Assembly: GCA_964510065.1 (NCBI GenBank)
Contig: CAZEAC010000073.1
Span: forward strand, 1 to 23,189
Length of the DNA: 23,189 nucleotides
Reading direction: 5' to 3'
DNA from: CAZEAC01 sp964510065
GTDB lineage: Bacteria > Bdellovibrionota_C > UBA2361 > CAIXSY01
The position numbers and the translations under genes are program-made. The notes beneath the pieces are model-generated. The model had not been told where the DNA came from, searched no databases, and worked only from the letters and a program-made list of their open reading frames with translations. Below, in pieces: positions 21,484-23,189 of this stretch. Position 1 is the stretch's first letter. Every line of letters begins with the position of its first letter.

Positions 21484-22917
21484 TTATTGCTCTTGCTCCG
21501 GACCAATCTTGACAGTTGCGAGCTCTCCTTCGTCAGTGATGCCCAGCTTGTCCATTTTGTACTTGAGAATTCGGCGACTGATACCTAAAAGCTCCGCAGC
21601 GCGAGTCTGCACGAAATTGGTCTTTCGAAGCGCTTTAAGAATCATCTCCGTCTCGAAAAGTTTTTCCGCGTCGCCAAATTTCATTTCGCCTTCGACGACA
21701 GTTGCCTTAAATGATTCGACACGGGCTCGAGTTTTGAGCTTTTTCGGCAGATCACTATCACCCACAGTATCAGTGGGACAAAGCGCCATAAGCGATTCGA
21801 TTACGTTTTCCAGCTCACGCACGTTTCCAAGCCACTCGTATTGGACAAGCGTCTCCAGTGCTTCGGGGCTAAACGCGAGTAGCTTCTCGCCATAAACCGG
21901 CGAGAATTTTTTGACGAAGTAATTGGCAAGCTCGGGAATATCCTCGAAGCGATCGCGAAGCGGAGGTATAAAAAGATTAATCACATGAATACGATAAAAC
22001 AGATCCTGGCGAAACTTCTTCTCAGATACTAGCTCTTCCAGATTCTTATTAGTAGCAGCGATAATTCGAACATCAACCTTAATTGGCTTCGACCGCCCTA
22101 CCCGATAGAACTCCTGCTCCTGGAGAAAGCGCAGCATTTTCACCTGCACGGCAAGACTCAGTTCGCCAATCTCATCAAGAAAAAGGGTTCCGCCGTCGGC
22201 CAATTCGAAATGTCCGATCCTCTTCTCAACGGCGTGAGTGAAAGCGCCTCTTTCATGGCCAAAAAGCTCTGATTCAATAAGAGTTTCCGGAATTGCCGCA
22301 CAGTTGATCGCGATAAACGGTCCTCCCTTTCTCGAGCTTCGCTCGTGAATCTGACGAGCCACAAGTTCCTTGCCCGTGCCAGATTCTCCGGTGATAAGGA
22401 CGGTGGAATTTCTTTGAGCAATCTGGTCAATCTTGTTAAACACTTCGCGCATCTTCTCTGATCGTCCAACCATCGGCCCGAAGTCGGCAGGCGGCAGTGG
22501 GATACGCGGACGCGCGGGATCGGCCCCGTTTTTGACTGGCTCATTGATTTCACTATCAAGCGTGGTGACGATGAGCGAGGTAAGCTCTTCGATATCGAAT
22601 GGCTTATTGAGATAATCAACTGCACCACATTTCATTGCTTGCACCGCGCTCTTCACCGTATTGGCGGCGCTGAGCATAATTACCGGCACCTTTGCGTATT
22701 TCTCGCGAATTCTCTTGAGCGTCTCAATGCCGTCAAGCTTCGGCATCATCAAATCGAGCAGCACTAGGTCAGGAAGCTGTTCATCAACGCTGCTCAGTGC
22801 CTTCTCGCCATCCTCGGCGGTGAAGACTTCAAAATTGGATTTTAAAAGAAGCCGAAGCGAGTCGCGGATAGTGGGCTCGTCATCGACGACGAGGACTTTT
22901 TTGCGGAGTTCATTCAT
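21484..22917 (-). CDS. NtrC-family sigma-54-dependent response regulator
   Basis: 477 residues. An N-terminal receiver domain has D12/D13, phosphoacceptor D55 (LVLLDLMMP) and K105. The central AAA+ domain has Walker A GESGTGKE (177-184), the sigma-54 contact loop GAFTHA (224-229, canonical GAFTGA), Walker B GGTLFLDE (242-249) and arginine residues in FRQDLFYRI. The C-terminal Fis-type helix-turn-helix is at 428-460 (TRAAELLGISRRILKYKMDK). It should activate sigma-54 promoters when phosphorylated. No histidine kinase gene lies beside it in the window, so it is an orphan as far as can be seen. The ATG at 22917 opens with MNELRKKVLVVDDE. Confidence 0.95.
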   Translation of the reverse strand: MNELRKKVLVVDDEPTIRDSLRLLLKSNFEVFTAEDGEKALSSVDEQLPDLVLLDLMMPKLDGIETLKRIREKYAKVPVIMLSAANTVKSAVQAMKCGAVDYLNKPFDIEELTSLIVTTLDSEINEPVKNGADPARPRIPLPPADFGPMVGRSEKMREVFNKIDQIAQRNSTVLITGESGTGKELVARQIHERSSRKGGPFIAINCAAIPETLIESELFGHERGAFTHAVEKRIGHFELADGGTLFLDEIGELSLAVQVKMLRFLQEQEFYRVGRSKPIKVDVRIIAATNKNLEELVSEKKFRQDLFYRIHVINLFIPPLRDRFEDIPELANYFVKKFSPVYGEKLLAFSPEALETLVQYEWLGNVRELENVIESLMALCPTDTVGDSDLPKKLKTRARVESFKATVVEGEMKFGDAEKLFETEMILKALRKTNFVQTRAAELLGISRRILKYKMDKLGITDEGELATVKIGPEQEQ

Positions 22918-22946
22918 GGGTGGAAGTCCTTGTTACAGAAGGTAAG

Positions 22947-23090
22947 ATGCCAGTTGATGTACAATCGTTACATTTTTGGACAAAGGATATCTTGCTGAGG
23001 AATCAGGGGCTTATCACGGGCAAGGCGTCTTTTGAACAATTTTGGCAGGTACTATTGCAAGAGTTGAGAGAAGCCTCTCAATTTGAGTAG
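22947..23090 (+). CDS. Possible small protein (47 aa)
   Basis: An open frame begins at ATG 22947, with AGAAGG four to five bases upstream, and ends at a TAG at 23088. The product MPVDVQSLHFWTKDILLRNQ and onward is amphipathic and ends REASQFE. It has no known family. It lies in the only room available for the promoters of the divergent response regulator and of the following lipoprotein gene, which argues against it. An in-frame GTG at 22920 could extend it by nine codons. Confidence 0.28.
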   Translation: MPVDVQSLHFWTKDILLRNQGLITGKASFEQFWQVLLQELREASQFE

Positions 23091-23117
23091 CCTTGCTATT
23101 GCAACTATACTTACCTC

Positions 23118-23189
23118 GTGCTTCGAATTTTTAATTCTAAATACCTTTGGGGAGCGTTTGGCGGAGCTGCGCTGCTTGCCGGCTGCGCC
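23118..23189 (+). CDS. Start of a lipoprotein gene (partial)
   Basis: A GTG at 23118 opens a frame to the end of the window: VLRIFNSKYLWGAFGGAALL then AGCA. It has a basic/polar n-region, a hydrophobic core and the lipobox LLAGC, so the product should be lipidated at that Cys after export. An in-frame stop at 23088 sets the limit for the start. The rest of the gene is outside the window and its function cannot be told. It lies 201 bp from the divergent response regulator. Confidence 0.55.
   Translation, partial: MLRIFNSKYLWGAFGGAALLAGCA

Overview
The window reads as chromosomal DNA of a Gram-negative bacterium: it encodes many Sec-exported proteins, a lipoprotein start, a sigma-54 activator, a DsbD-type periplasmic domain and Tad-type pseudopilins. 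The mix of an ELWxxDGT-repeat exoprotein with a Cys-rich calcium-binding tail, a Hanks-type Ser/Thr kinase with a polytopic C-terminus, Tad minor pilins and an NtrC-like regulator is most typical of Deltaproteobacteria-grade lineages (Bdellovibrionota, Myxococcota, SAR324 and related uncultured groups). Two runs of exactly 10 N (3189-3198 and 6339-6348) indicate scaffold gaps in a draft or metagenome assembly. The lineage is an inference; no rRNA or tRNA gene is present to fix it.

Left part (1-7172), all on the minus strand: a giant secreted ELWxxDGT-repeat protein cut by the window edge; a membrane Ser/Thr protein kinase whose 3' end is interrupted by a gap; an intergenic palindromic element; and a three-gene Tad pseudopilin cluster (TadG-like, TadE-like broken by a gap, TadE-like). 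Next come a divergent exported Cys-rich protein (7323-8180, +), the cysteine desulfurase SufS (8230-9444, -) and an unrecognised membrane-anchored helical protein (9609-10625, +).

Middle part: a 0.7-kb stretch without a credible ORF (10626-11321) carries a promoter-like site, a series of hairpins, a possible pseudoknot and a tandem 15-bp repeat; it is the best candidate here for an unannotated structured RNA. It is followed by a small orphan protein, a small DnaA-N/DnaX-like domain protein, a threonyl-tRNA synthetase without a TGS domain and yacG overlapping its 3' end. A second small protein, apparently paralogous to the first, lies on the minus strand beyond a perfect 16-bp inverted repeat.

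Right part: rpmG (bL33 with an Ala/Lys-rich tail) and, 26 bp downstream on the minus strand, a 678-residue protein with the full P1B-type ATPase architecture but with every catalytic motif replaced, i.e. a pseudo-P-type ATPase. I consider it the most unusual protein in the window. Divergently, tyrS (with the HIGH motif changed to QIGN) overlaps a DUF1285-like gene, followed by an exported protein. After a structured 347-bp intergenic region comes a translationally coupled pair, a soluble DsbD-alpha-like protein and a thioredoxin-fold protein, probably acting in periplasmic thiol chemistry. A convergent NtrC-family response regulator and the start of a lipoprotein gene close the window.
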